The notes under the pieces: model-generated
The model's database searches: none
What the model saw: the letters and a program-made list of their open reading frames with translations, nothing else
Told to the model about the DNA's origin: nothing
In this document: in pieces, positions 5,009 to 5,140 of the stretch
How the letters are laid out: each line of letters begins with the position of its first letter
Position numbering within the stretch: position 1 is the stretch's first letter
Made by a program: the position numbers and the translations under genes
NCBI GenBank assembly: GCA_036001225.1
Contig: DASYUM010000313.1
Coordinates: 1 to 5,140, forward strand
Length of the DNA: 5,140 nucleotides
Direction: 5' to 3'
From: DASYUM01 sp036001225
Lineage (GTDB): Bacteria; Methylomirabilota; Methylomirabilia; Rokubacteriales; DASRDR01

Positions 5009-5140
5009 GCGTCTCCGCCAGTACGAGCCTGTCGCCGGACGTCGACGATACGGTCGTATCCCTTCGCCGACACTCCGACCCCACCCCTGATCACCGCTCG
5101 ATCAACCAAGTCCCGGCGGCGACGACCCACTCCTGCGAGG
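5009..5140. other. Unassigned right edge
   Basis: These 132 bases would hold the upstream part of the purK remnant if it continued, but none of the three minus-strand frames gives a PurK N-terminal motif, and two of them contain a TGA. A plus-strand frame is open to the edge but is only the antisense of the same DNA. I see no RNA gene or repeat here. It may be decayed purK or unrelated sequence continuing outside the window. Confidence 0.5.

Overview
The window is very GC-rich and, apart from one complete gene, holds broken genes. The protein families seen are an IS91-type transposase, a luciferase-like (LLM) oxidoreductase, a two-domain LuxR-type regulator, PurK, and a secreted beta-helix protein with CSLREA, choice-of-anchor Q and FIMAH-like modules. 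Together with the base composition they suggest an uncultured, environmental, high-GC bacterium, for example Rokubacteria/Methylomirabilota or a deltaproteobacterial/myxococcal lineage. That placement is an inference from family resemblance only.

Left part (1-1010): a C-terminal piece of an IS91-family transposase runs in from the left edge on the + strand and stops abruptly near 362. It abuts an 88-codon internal piece of an LLM-class flavin-dependent oxidoreductase on the - strand (362-625). About 385 bases follow with no recognisable gene, only a 23-base dyad at 719-741.

Centre (1011-3575, - strand): one intact 854-residue secreted protein. Its order is signal peptide, CSLREA-like segment, about ten glycine-rich beta-helix rungs, choice-of-anchor Q region, an unassigned alpha-helical segment with two Cys-Cys pairs, and a C-terminal FIMAH-like helical domain. 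It has a good Shine-Dalgarno sequence and looks functional.

Regulatory gap (3576-4118): a 543-base divergent intergenic region, unusually rich in short dyads and direct repeats. It includes a 16-base palindrome beside a TTGACC hexamer, two 9-base CCCTGATCG repeats and three CCAGGATCAG repeats.

Right part (4119-5140): a LuxR-type regulator on the + strand starts normally. It carries a one-base deletion near 4591 and then loses its DNA-binding C-terminus where it runs into an antisense piece of purK (about 4853-5008, - strand). The last 130 bases are unassigned.

I see no operon and no multi-gene system. The clearest reading is a single maintained surface or secreted protein gene inside a region of decayed, rearranged gene pieces. 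An assembly chimera cannot be excluded at the two abrupt junctions (near 362 and near 4850).
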